Source: UBA927 sp964367095 (GTDB lineage Bacteria > Patescibacteriota > Microgenomatia > UBA10105 > UBA927). From it: a stretch of DNA of 12,906 nt. Position 1 is the stretch's first letter. Every line of letters starts with the position of its first letter. The DNA is taken from positions 1-12,906 of the forward strand of contig CAYIXE010000026.1 of the NCBI GenBank assembly GCA_964367095.1, read 5' to 3'. Below, piece by piece: positions 1 through 4,525 of this stretch. Under the pieces are notes generated by a model. That model worked only from the letters and a program-made list of their open reading frames with translations. It searched no databases and was not told the DNA's origin. Both the position numbers and the translations under genes were made by a program.

Positions 1-167
1 ATCTAAACGATAATGCGGATATAGGCGATACAGTTGCAAAGGACCCGTCAGTCTTTTGTAAAACTGTCAGATCTGGCTCTACATTATTGGAAATAGTGCA
101 GAGCGACAGCTTATCCTATACCGCCAATACCCGCATCATACATTCTTCACTTTTACTTCTACGTTAA
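1..167 (+). CDS. Possible 3' end of a gene entering from the left (partial)
   Basis: One plus-strand frame (codons starting at base 3) is open from the window edge to a TAA at 165-167, giving 54 codons, while the other two plus frames stop within the first 13 bases. The translated tail (LNDNADIGDTVAKDPSVF and onward) is polar and rich in beta-formers but matches no family I recognise. It would overlap the convergent minus-strand gene by about 32 bases at their 3' ends. An open stretch this short can occur by chance, and the same bases form nested inverted repeats, so this may be non-coding. The sequence left of the window would decide. Confidence 0.3.
   Translation, partial: LNDNADIGDTVAKDPSVFCKTVRSGSTLLEIVQSDSLSYTANTRIIHSSLLLLR
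13..136. repeat. Imperfect inverted repeat enclosing a second hairpin
   Basis: Bases 13-33 and 116-136 are imperfect inverted copies (17 of 21 positions, sharing ATGCGG, TAT and GGCG blocks). Inside them, 76-87 and 93-104 form a 12-position stem with one A-C mismatch, one G-T pair and a 5-nt loop. Bases around 48-66 add a smaller CAG/TTTT..AAAA/CTG hairpin. This may be a structured RNA, a terminator region between convergent genes, or a small mobile repeat. I cannot tell which. Confidence 0.4.
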
Positions 168-573
168 TTTCAAGTTCTGGATGATCCCCTCGTATCTGTG
201 GTACTGCCTTTAGAAAATCATCGAGAGTTAATTTACCGTTGGTATGCATTGGCATTGGTGTTTCCGCAACAGAAACTGTACCATTTGCCGTTCTATCCAT
301 TATCCTTTTGCCTTCCTGCGTCAAATGAAGTTTGTCGAGTACTCTACGGGTGTTTCGGTATGCATATACAGGCTCAACGAGATTGTAATACTTCATGTGG
401 GGAAGTTTGTTGCTAAGCCATTGTTTATTTTTTGCTTCATTCTCAGTATCCCTTCCCCAGTTACGGAATGCATCATCAAGGGAGACGGAATCACCCTGGG
501 TATTGGCGAAAAATTTTCTCACCATCGCTTCAACGGATGGTCTGGATTTGATTTTTATTTTGAGCGGTTTCAT
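136..573 (-). CDS. Small protein of unknown function, possibly winged-helix
   Basis: This 145-aa basic protein begins MKPLKIKIKSRPSVEAM. I do not recognise its family. The central part (about residues 35-95) reads as alternating helices and short strands. It includes the stretch LHLTQEGKRIMDR, which resembles the end of a winged-helix domain (the common 'LTxEGKRxL' pattern), so DNA binding is possible but unproven. I chose the ATG at 573. A longer frame could begin at a TTG at 612, but that TTG is part of a good -35 box (TTGACA) whose -10 box lies at 584-589, so transcription should start downstream of it. The gene is convergent with whatever enters from the left and diverges from the tRNA genes. 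Confidence 0.7.
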   Translation of the reverse strand: MKPLKIKIKSRPSVEAMVRKFFANTQGDSVSLDDAFRNWGRDTENEAKNKQWLSNKLPHMKYYNLVEPVYAYRNTRRVLDKLHLTQEGKRIMDRTANGTVSVAETPMPMHTNGKLTLDDFLKAVPQIRGDHPELEINVEVKVKNV

Positions 574-583
574 GGTAACCCCT

Positions 584-612
584 ATTAAAGCACGGTTCAC
601 TTCCCGTGTCAA
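584..612 (-). promoter_or_regulatory. Sigma70-type promoter of the 136-573 gene
   Basis: On the minus strand TTGACA (612-607), a 17-nt spacer and TTTAAT (589-584) form a near-consensus promoter. The ATG follows 10 nt after the -10 box, so the 5' leader would be only a few bases. The leader contains AGGGG, too close to the start to be an ordinary Shine-Dalgarno site. Confidence 0.65.
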
Positions 613-676
613 TACCTCATCTCATCTTTCATGTAAGGAGAGGAAACGAAAACGATGAAATAACGTGAAAAGGCCC

Positions 677-706
677 TTGTTTTTTTTTGAAAAGTTGCTG
701 TACAGT
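677..706 (+). promoter_or_regulatory. Likely promoter of the tRNA pair
   Basis: TTGTTT (677-682), an 18-nt spacer and TACAGT (701-706) lie just upstream of the first tRNA, which would start about 13 nt after the -10 box. A run of eight or more T's overlaps the -35 and spacer. The match is moderate, not consensus. Confidence 0.4.
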
Positions 707-719
707 GGGAAAGAACGAC

Positions 720-808
720 AGAGGCATCCGCCTATCGGTACGGGCAACGGTCTTAAAAACTGTCGTTGGTGTGGTAGCCAAATGCGAGTTCGACTCTCGC
801 TGCCTCTG
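720..808 (+). tRNA. tRNA-Leu(UAA)-like, class II, no encoded CCA
   Basis: The acceptor stem AGAGGCA (720-726) pairs fully with TGCCTCT (801-807). The anticodon stem is ACGGT/ACTGT around loop CTTAAAA, giving anticodon UAA (reads UUA, leucine). A long variable arm has stem TTGG/CCAA, and the T arm is GCGAG-TTCGACT-CTCGC. The D arm can be drawn as GCCT/GGGC with GG in the loop. Several points are unusual. Three bases lie between acceptor and D stem. The 5' base is A. The base after the acceptor is G, whereas bacterial tRNA-Leu normally has A73. C719 and G808 could form an eighth acceptor pair. The CCA would be added enzymatically. Identity as leucine rests on the anticodon only. Confidence 0.72.
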
Positions 809-833
809 CGTTTACGTATGGTGGGTTTTATGT

Positions 834-906
834 GCCCCGGTAGCTTAAAGGATCGAGCGACCCTTTTCCGAAGGGTCAGATGTCAGTTCGAATCCGACCC
901 GGGGCG
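834..906 (+). tRNA. tRNA with anticodon UCC (Gly by anticodon, Arg-like body)
   Basis: Acceptor GCCCCGG (834-840) pairs fully with CCGGGGC (899-905). The D arm has stem GCTT/GAGC with GGA in the loop. The anticodon stem is ACCCT/AGGGT with a seven-base loop TTTCCGA, so the anticodon is UCC, decoding GGA as glycine. The T arm is GTCAG-TTCGAAT-CCGAC, with one A-C mismatch. The discriminator is G and CCA is not encoded. Bacterial tRNA-Gly normally has U73 and A37, whereas this one has G73, G37 and A after the D-loop GG (A20), which are traits of tRNA-Arg. It begins 25 nt after the first tRNA, probably on the same transcript. Confidence 0.8.
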
Positions 907-944
907 CATTAAGCTCACGATAAACTTAGCATACTACACTAATT

Positions 945-960
945 ACTTGAGCAGTCAAGT
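945..960. repeat. Palindrome ACTTGA-N4-TCAAGT (upstream copy)
   Basis: This is a perfect 6-bp inverted repeat, ACTTGA GCAG TCAAGT. A second copy differing by one base in the loop lies in the transposase promoter 41 nt downstream. The pair looks like an operator or a subterminal binding site for the transposase. Confidence 0.6.
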
Positions 961-990
961 CCCCTTTACCCAAATCGAGGCTAAATTACT

Positions 991-1016
991 ACTTGACAAT
1001 GCTTGAGCGGTCAAGT
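991..1016. repeat. Second palindrome plus an extra half-site, overlapping the transposase promoter
   Basis: CTTGA GCGG TCAAG (1002-1015) repeats the upstream palindrome and fills the spacer between the -35 and -10 boxes. A third half-site, ACTTGA (991-996), covers the -35. A protein bound here would block RNA polymerase, so autoregulation by the transposase (which has an N-terminal HTH) or by a host repressor is plausible. Confidence 0.55.
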
Positions 1017-1021
1017 ATAAT
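993..1021 (+). promoter_or_regulatory. Consensus sigma70 promoter of the transposase
   Basis: TTGACA (993-998), a 17-nt spacer and TATAAT (1016-1021) match the consensus exactly. The ATG lies 6 nt after the -10 box, so transcription should start at or next to the start codon. No Shine-Dalgarno site is present, which points to a leaderless mRNA. Confidence 0.85.
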
Positions 1022-1027
1022 AACACT

Positions 1028-1876
1028 ATGAACACGTTGACGATAGAGAAAAAAGTACAGGTTATTTCCTCTCTTGTTGAGGGGAACTCAATACGTGCAA
1101 CCTGCCGTATGACAGGGGCGGCAAAAGGGACTGTTACACGCCTTCTAGAAGCCGTTGGGAGGGCTTGTAATGGATATCAGGACGTTATATTGCGTGATCT
1201 GCCATGTAAACGTATACAGTGCGACGAAATCTGGTCATTCTGTTATGCGAAAGATAAAAACGTGCCAGAAGAACATAAAGGTGAATTTGGGTATGGGGAT
1301 GTTTGGACATGGACAGCTATAGATGCCGATACGAAGCTCGTTCCAAGCTGGCTAGTCGGGCTTCGGAGTGCTGATTATGCATATGAGTTTATGAAAGACT
1401 TGAAAAGTCGTCTTGCTAACCGTGTACAGCTTACCACAGACGGACACAGAGCGTATCTCTCAGCAGTAGAGGGGGTGTTTGGGGCAGATGTAGATTATGG
1501 AATGTTGGTGAAAATATACGGAACGCCGCAGAATAATGAAACTCGGTACAGTCCGGCAGAATGTATAGCAGCGGAAAAATACATTATGCAAGGAAAACCG
1601 GAAATGAAAAATGTGTCAACAAGTTATGTAGAAAGACAAAATCTCACTATGAGAATGAATATGCGTCGCTTTACAAGGCTTACAAACGCTTTTTCCAAAA
1701 AGATTGATAATCTTGAAAACGCCGTAGGACTTCACTTCATGTGGTACAATTTCTGCCGACCCCATCAATCACTCAATAAGAAGCGAGCATTAGGAGTAAC
1801 GCCAGCAATGGCCGCAGGGGTAGCAACGAAAGCGTGGACGATTGAAGATCTTATTTATTTGACGTTTTCAAATTGA
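1028..1876 (+). CDS. IS1-like DDE transposase
   Basis: This 282-aa protein should catalyse cut-and-paste or copy insertion of its own DNA. An N-terminal helix-turn-helix (about residues 8-40, NSIRATCRMTGAAKGTVTRL) is followed by an RNase-H-like catalytic core. The likely acidic triad is D66 (QCDEIWSF), D138 (TTDGHRAY) and E202 (SYVERQNL). The C-terminal FTRLTNAFSKK and WYNFCRPHQSL stretches are typical of the solo transposases annotated as IS1 family in environmental genomes. The frame is full length with no programmed frameshift, unlike classical IS1 insAB. Terminal inverted repeats are not clear. TTGA/TCAA dyads occur upstream (945-1016) and across the stop region (1858-1872), and TGACCCACTACC just after the gene may be the right end. 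The element sits directly behind the tRNA genes. Confidence 0.9.
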   Translation: MNTLTIEKKVQVISSLVEGNSIRATCRMTGAAKGTVTRLLEAVGRACNGYQDVILRDLPCKRIQCDEIWSFCYAKDKNVPEEHKGEFGYGDVWTWTAIDADTKLVPSWLVGLRSADYAYEFMKDLKSRLANRVQLTTDGHRAYLSAVEGVFGADVDYGMLVKIYGTPQNNETRYSPAECIAAEKYIMQGKPEMKNVSTSYVERQNLTMRMNMRRFTRLTNAFSKKIDNLENAVGLHFMWYNFCRPHQSLNKKRALGVTPAMAAGVATKAWTIEDLIYLTFSN

Positions 1877-1911
1877 CCCACTACCAAAAATTCGAAGCGT
1901 ACAACATTTAT

Positions 1912-1940
1912 TTGTATATCCCCAAAAATAGTGATAGCGT
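1912..1940 (+). promoter_or_regulatory. Promoter of the 87-aa membrane protein gene
   Basis: TTGTAT (1912-1917), a 17-nt spacer ending in TGA, and TAGCGT (1935-1940) form a promoter with an extended -10. It gives a leader of about 25 nt, unlike the leaderless neighbours. Confidence 0.5.
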
Positions 1941-1954
1941 AAAGAGGAATATAC

Positions 1955-1965
1955 AAAGGAGGTGA
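1955..1965 (+). promoter_or_regulatory. Perfect Shine-Dalgarno site
   Basis: AAAGGAGGTGA is fully complementary to the usual 16S rRNA 3' end and lies 7 nt before the ATG at 1973. It stands out because almost no other gene in the window has a recognisable ribosome binding site. Confidence 0.85.
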
Positions 1966-1972
1966 AGAAAAA

Positions 1973-2236
1973 ATGAAATTAAAACCCATGGCGGTTGCCA
2001 TGTATACAGGTCTTTTTGTCGCAGGTCTTCACCTTGTATGGTCATTAATGGTCTTTTTGGGTGTGGGGCAGCTCTACCTTGATTGGATTTTAGGATTGCA
2101 TTTTATAAATAATCCATTCATGGTTGTTCCCTTCAATTTCAGCGTAATGATTATGCTTTTGGTTGTTACTTTTTCGGTTGGATTTATCCTAGGTTGGGTA
2201 GGGACACATTGCTGGAACAAAATGAGTAAAAAGTAA
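1973..2236 (+). CDS. Small membrane protein with two transmembrane helices
   Basis: This 87-aa protein has two hydrophobic segments, about residues 8-30 and 54-78. They are separated by a loop with QLYLDWILGLHFINNPF and end in a positively charged tail (WNKMSKK). The pattern matches a family of uncharacterised 80-90-aa proteins I have seen in CPR genomes, with the conserved LHLVW and HFINNPF elements, but no function is known. The start is fixed by the perfect Shine-Dalgarno site 7 nt upstream. It is monocistronic: the next gene is on the opposite strand and converges on it. By the positive-inside rule both termini are probably cytoplasmic. Confidence 0.8.
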   Translation: MKLKPMAVAMYTGLFVAGLHLVWSLMVFLGVGQLYLDWILGLHFINNPFMVVPFNFSVMIMLLVVTFSVGFILGWVGTHCWNKMSKK

Positions 2237-2277
2237 ATGCGGTCCGCGGAACAGTAAAGACGGTTCATCAAATATAA

Positions 2278-2311
2278 TTTGACCTTTTTTTGTCAAACGG
2301 TTTTATTTTTT
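2278..2311. terminator. Probable terminator between convergent genes
   Basis: TTTGAC (2278-2283) and GTCAAA (2292-2297) form a short stem around a C plus seven T's. A T-rich tract (TTTTATTTTTT) follows at 2301-2311. The stem is short and A+T-rich, so efficiency is uncertain. Its place between two converging genes supports the call. Confidence 0.45.
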
Positions 2312-2452
2312 CTTTGAATTATCTACCCGAAGAAACATGATTCCCAGTAATATAAAGAGTATCGCGAGTAACCAGCTTCTTGACTGAAAAGCTTCTACGA
2401 GAGCAATGCCAAAGAAAAGGATGAACACAGTAATATTTTGTCCTATTTTCAT
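2303..2452 (-). CDS. 49-aa membrane miniprotein
   Basis: Reading the minus strand from the ATG at 2452 gives MKIGQNITVFILFFGIALVE followed by a polar turn (AFQSRSW), a second hydrophobic stretch (LLAILFILLGIMFL) and the tail RVDNSKKK before TAA at 2305-2303. It is thus a two-helix hairpin with a positively charged C-terminus. The function is unknown. Support for a real gene comes from the clean two-segment hydrophobic pattern and from an extended -10 box (TGATAGAAT, 2467-2459) placed exactly 6 nt before the ATG, the same geometry as at neighbouring genes. There is no Shine-Dalgarno site. The gene converges with the 87-aa membrane protein gene. Confidence 0.65.
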   Translation of the reverse strand: MKIGQNITVFILFFGIALVEAFQSRSWLLAILFILLGIMFLRVDNSKKK

Positions 2453-2458
2453 AACTTT

Positions 2459-2467
2459 ATTCTATCA
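2459..2467 (-). promoter_or_regulatory. Extended -10 of the 49-aa gene
   Basis: On the minus strand TGA plus TAGAAT ends 6 nt before the ATG, predicting a leaderless mRNA. No good -35 box is seen, which is usual with an extended -10. Confidence 0.55.
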
Positions 2468-2484
2468 GATTTTAGGTTGCATTT

Positions 2485-2504
2485 GTTCTGAGCGGGGTCG
2501 AAGG
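2485..2504. repeat. CTGAGC..GTCGAAG intergenic repeat (copy 1)
   Basis: GTTCTGAGCGGGGTCGAAGG belongs to the short CTGAGCnnnGTCGAAG motif that is dispersed between genes in many bacterial genomes. A related copy lies at 4405-4427. Its role is unknown. Confidence 0.5.
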
Positions 2505-2538
2505 AGAGCTCGATCTGCAGAAGATATTTGAATTAGTT

Positions 2539-2904
2539 TTATTTTTCAAGCTGTGTAAGTTTAGTGTGGGCTTTTGTTATTGAAATGTGTGTAAATTCAA
2601 ATCCTGGGGCTGCTCCATGATAGTGTTTTTCTCCTGCCGGAACCCATATAATATCGCCTTCTTTCACCCTAAATTTTTCCTTCTCGGTTGCAACAATTCC
2701 TTCGCCTTTTGTAACTATTAACACTTGATCATTTGAATGTATATGGAGTTTGTTATGCACGCCTACAGCAAAATGAATATAATCTACACTCAGATCCGAA
2801 CCTTCAGAGTCTTTCAGAGGAGACTGTCGTACAATTTTTCCTGTAAACAGCGACCAGTCGGCAAATTCTTCTTTTGGAACATTTTTTATATTTATTATTT
2901 TCAT
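2539..2904 (-). CDS. Single-domain cupin protein
   Basis: This 121-aa protein is one small beta-barrel cupin (Cupin_2 type). Motif 1 is GVHNKLHIHSNDQ (residues 48-60), giving likely metal ligands H54, H56 and Q60, with Q in the place of the usual glutamate. Motif 2 is GDIIWVPAGEKHYHG (83-97), giving H94. The fold normally binds a divalent metal and acts in small-molecule enzymes or sensors; the substrate cannot be read from sequence. It is a single gene, divergent from the methyltransferase at 3043. The start is the ATG at 2904, 6 nt after an extended -10 box, so the transcript is probably leaderless. Confidence 0.88.
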   Translation of the reverse strand: MKIINIKNVPKEEFADWSLFTGKIVRQSPLKDSEGSDLSVDYIHFAVGVHNKLHIHSNDQVLIVTKGEGIVATEKEKFRVKEGDIIWVPAGEKHYHGAAPGFEFTHISITKAHTKLTQLEK

Positions 2905-2910
2905 AGGTCT

Positions 2911-2919
2911 ATCGTATCA
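2911..2919 (-). promoter_or_regulatory. Extended -10 of the cupin gene
   Basis: On the minus strand TGA plus TACGAT (2919-2911) lies 6 nt before the cupin ATG. No clear -35 is seen. Confidence 0.5.
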
Positions 2920-3005
2920 AAAAAATGCTCCGAGCAGTAGACGACATCCGTAAATATTATTTGTCTTACAACTAGGATTATTTAATCTGTCCACGCGTCG
3001 ATTTT

Positions 3006-3035
3006 ATTGATTTGTACGCTCTAAATCAATACAAT
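3006..3035 (+). promoter_or_regulatory. Methyltransferase promoter overlapped by an 8-bp inverted repeat
   Basis: TTGATT (3007-3012), a 17-nt spacer and TACAAT (3030-3035) lie 7 nt before the ATG at 3043, again predicting a leaderless mRNA. ATTGATTT (3006-3013) and AAATCAAT (3023-3030) form a perfect inverted repeat with a 9-nt gap that covers the -35 and reaches the -10. This is the expected layout for a repressor operator. Confidence 0.6.
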
Positions 3036-3042
3036 ACGCCTC

Positions 3043-3867
3043 ATGTCAAGAAATATCGACGCATACGAGGCAAATTTGCCTCAAAGACTCGAAGAGCTTC
3101 GTCGAGGTGATCCAGCATATGAGCTGCATGGAGACGCTATTTGTGAGGGTTTAGTTTTTGCAGGAGAATTATCAGCACCTTTAGAAAGGCCCGAAAGAAT
3201 AGTAGATGTAGGGTGTGGGCTTGGATTTCTGACAGCAAAACTTGCTGAAATCCCATGGGTACAAGCAGTTGGTATTGATCCATCTAAAAAAGCTATCTCG
3301 CTTGCTGGAAGAGAACATAGTTTACCTCGATTTTATAGATCATCTGCTGAATCTTTTTCTAAAATTATGAAAAAGTTCCGTGAACCCCCCTTTCATCATG
3401 CTGTGCTAAATATGGTTCTTCACTCCACCGACGATGATCAGGCAAACACAATTATCCAAGGAACTCGAAAATTATTGCAACCCGAGGGAACGATGCTCTT
3501 GGTTGTTCCGACTCAAAAATGGTTAATACGAAAACTTATTGAGGTGGCAAAAGATAAGGGAATGAGTCAAGAGGAGGGGGTTCCGTGGGTGCATGCACGA
3601 TTGAGTCAAAGGAGTGTCGAATTACCAGTGAAAATTCGTGGTGGGAAATATTGGCCAAAACCAATCACTGTTTTTAACAGAACATTAGACGACTACGCAA
3701 GATTATTGCAGAAAAATCGATTTGGAATCGGTGTAAGATCGGGTGTAATTGGTGGTCCACATGTTGATGAGGTCGTACCATATTGGGAACCAAAAGATTA
3801 TTTGAATAATTATGAGTTGGTTCACAGAGAAAGATCGTTGCTGTTAAGTTTCGCTTTACCAAATTAA
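3043..3867 (+). CDS. Class I SAM-dependent methyltransferase
   Basis: This 274-aa protein has a Rossmann-type methyltransferase core. The SAM-binding glycine loop is IVDVGCGLGF (residues 53-62), the acidic residue ending strand 2 is D79 in VGIDPS, strand 4 is AVLNMVLHSTDDD (120-132), and LLQPEGTMLLVVP (144-156) is the usual post-loop strand. The C-terminal third (about 160-274) holds an insertion or cap that probably recognises the substrate, which may be a small molecule; I cannot name it. The start is the only nearby in-frame ATG and sits 7 nt from the -10 box. It is monocistronic, with a likely operator over its promoter. Its G+C and codon use resemble the left half of the window. Confidence 0.88.
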   Translation: MSRNIDAYEANLPQRLEELRRGDPAYELHGDAICEGLVFAGELSAPLERPERIVDVGCGLGFLTAKLAEIPWVQAVGIDPSKKAISLAGREHSLPRFYRSSAESFSKIMKKFREPPFHHAVLNMVLHSTDDDQANTIIQGTRKLLQPEGTMLLVVPTQKWLIRKLIEVAKDKGMSQEEGVPWVHARLSQRSVELPVKIRGGKYWPKPITVFNRTLDDYARLLQKNRFGIGVRSGVIGGPHVDEVVPYWEPKDYLNNYELVHRERSLLLSFALPN

Positions 3868-3935
3868 GTATTGAGCAGAAATTTTGGTTCGAACTCCATT
3901 GAAGGGTATGACAAAATTGAGGCCAATTTCTAATG

Positions 3936-3952
3936 GCTCCCCCGGCTGGATT
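3936..3952. repeat. 17-bp direct repeat, copy A (tRNA 3'-end-like)
   Basis: GCTCCCCCGGCTGGATT occurs here and, identically, at 4051-4067. Read on the minus strand this copy gives AATCCAGCCGGGGGAGCCA, which resembles the last bases of a tRNA (T-arm half, acceptor strand, CCA). No complete tRNA accompanies it. Confidence 0.6.
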
Positions 3953-4013
3953 GCTCCTTCGCATAAAGCTTCGGATGCACACAGTCGGACCAGGGGTCTT
4001 TCATCACGCAAGG

Positions 4014-4050
4014 AAATACAAAATGGGGTATAAAACCCCTTTTTGTATTT
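4014..4050. terminator. Strong 15-bp hairpin, likely bidirectional terminator
   Basis: AAATACAAAATGGGG (4014-4028) and CCCCTTTTTGTATTT (4036-4050) pair over 15 positions with one mismatch around a 7-nt loop. The G4/C4 core with flanking A's on one side and T's on the other is the form of an intrinsic terminator working in both directions. It serves the rightward methyltransferase and the leftward GIY-YIG gene. Confidence 0.75.
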
Positions 4051-4067
4051 GCTCCCCCGGCTGGATT
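4051..4067. repeat. 17-bp direct repeat, copy B
   Basis: This is an exact copy of 3936-3952, directly abutting the 15-bp hairpin. The sequences on either side of the two copies differ, so the identity is limited to the 17-bp core. Confidence 0.6.
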
Positions 4068-4095
4068 TGGTTCGGCTTCGCTCACCATAAACTCC

Positions 4096-4395
4096 TCATC
4101 CAGTCGAGGGCCTCGCCACGCTCACTGCTCTGCTTAGTTGTTTTAATTTATCAATGTCACTCTTTATTAAGGCAATCTTCTTTGCTCTTGACCAACCTTT
4201 CAATTGCTTTTCTCTTCGTTCAGCAGATTTCAATTCCGGATATTCTTCTATATACACGAGATTTATGTCAGAAAACTTTTTTGTAAAAAAAGATGTTTTC
4301 GTTTTATGTTCTGTAAGTCTTTTCTTTAAATCACCAGTTATACCTACGTAAAAAGTTTTCTGATCGCAAAGAAGTATATACACAACGTATTTCAT
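4096..4395 (-). CDS. GIY-YIG nuclease-domain protein
   Basis: This 99-aa protein is almost entirely one GIY-YIG domain (UPF0213/YhbQ-like size). The first strand is YVVYILLC (residues 3-10, Y in the catalytic position), then FYVGITGDLKKRLTEH with arginine R26, and YIEEYPELKSAERREKQLK with a candidate catalytic glutamate near 59. Such single-domain proteins cut DNA or are structural relatives; their cellular task is unclear. The last 11 residues (RAVSVARPSTG) are encoded by DNA resembling the adjacent intergenic repeats, so the tail may be a read-through into non-coding sequence. I prefer the ATG at 4395 over a TTG three codons upstream. A CTGAGC repeat sits directly before it, and no good promoter is visible. 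Confidence 0.85.
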   Translation of the reverse strand: MKYVVYILLCDQKTFYVGITGDLKKRLTEHKTKTSFFTKKFSDINLVYIEEYPELKSAERREKQLKGWSRAKKIALIKSDIDKLKQLSRAVSVARPSTG

Positions 4396-4404
4396 ATATG
4401 GCAA

Positions 4405-4427
4405 AGCACTGAGCTTGCCGAAGTGCT
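4405..4427. repeat. CTGAGC..CGAAG intergenic hairpin repeat (copy 2)
   Basis: AGCACT (4405-4410) and AGTGCT (4422-4427) pair around GAGCTTGCCGA, giving a hairpin with the CTGAGCTTGCCGAAG core. It is a variant of the motif at 2485-2504 and lies just upstream of the GIY-YIG start. Confidence 0.55.
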
Positions 4428-4525
4428 CCCCCTACGGGACTTATTCGTCAACGAACAAATAGAGTTTGAACATGGCTTAGAACAGACTAAGGTATTTTTA
4501 GAATGCTTAGGCTTTGATAGCTCAA

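Noticed and set aside
574..612. TTG start at 612 extending the minus-strand gene by 13 codons.
   Set aside because: The TTG is part of the -35 box of a near-consensus promoter for the same gene, so it should not be transcribed.
665..1006. 113-codon plus-strand open frame across the tRNA genes.
   Set aside because: It spans both tRNAs and the transposase promoter and has no protein-like pattern.
961..1887. CCCCTTTACC upstream and CCCACTACC downstream of the transposase as a terminal repeat pair.
   Set aside because: They are in the same orientation and match imperfectly, so they are not terminal inverted repeats and are too short to call a direct repeat.
3674..4286. Open frames on both strands across the repeat region (about 3674-3982 minus and 3933-4286 plus).
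   Set aside because: They run over the methyltransferase end, the direct repeats, the hairpin and the GIY-YIG gene; the compositions are not protein-like.
4444..4455. TTCGTCAACGAA palindrome between the CTGAGC repeat and the nuclease gene.
   Set aside because: It is only 5 bp per arm, with no promoter or gene start near enough to suggest an operator.
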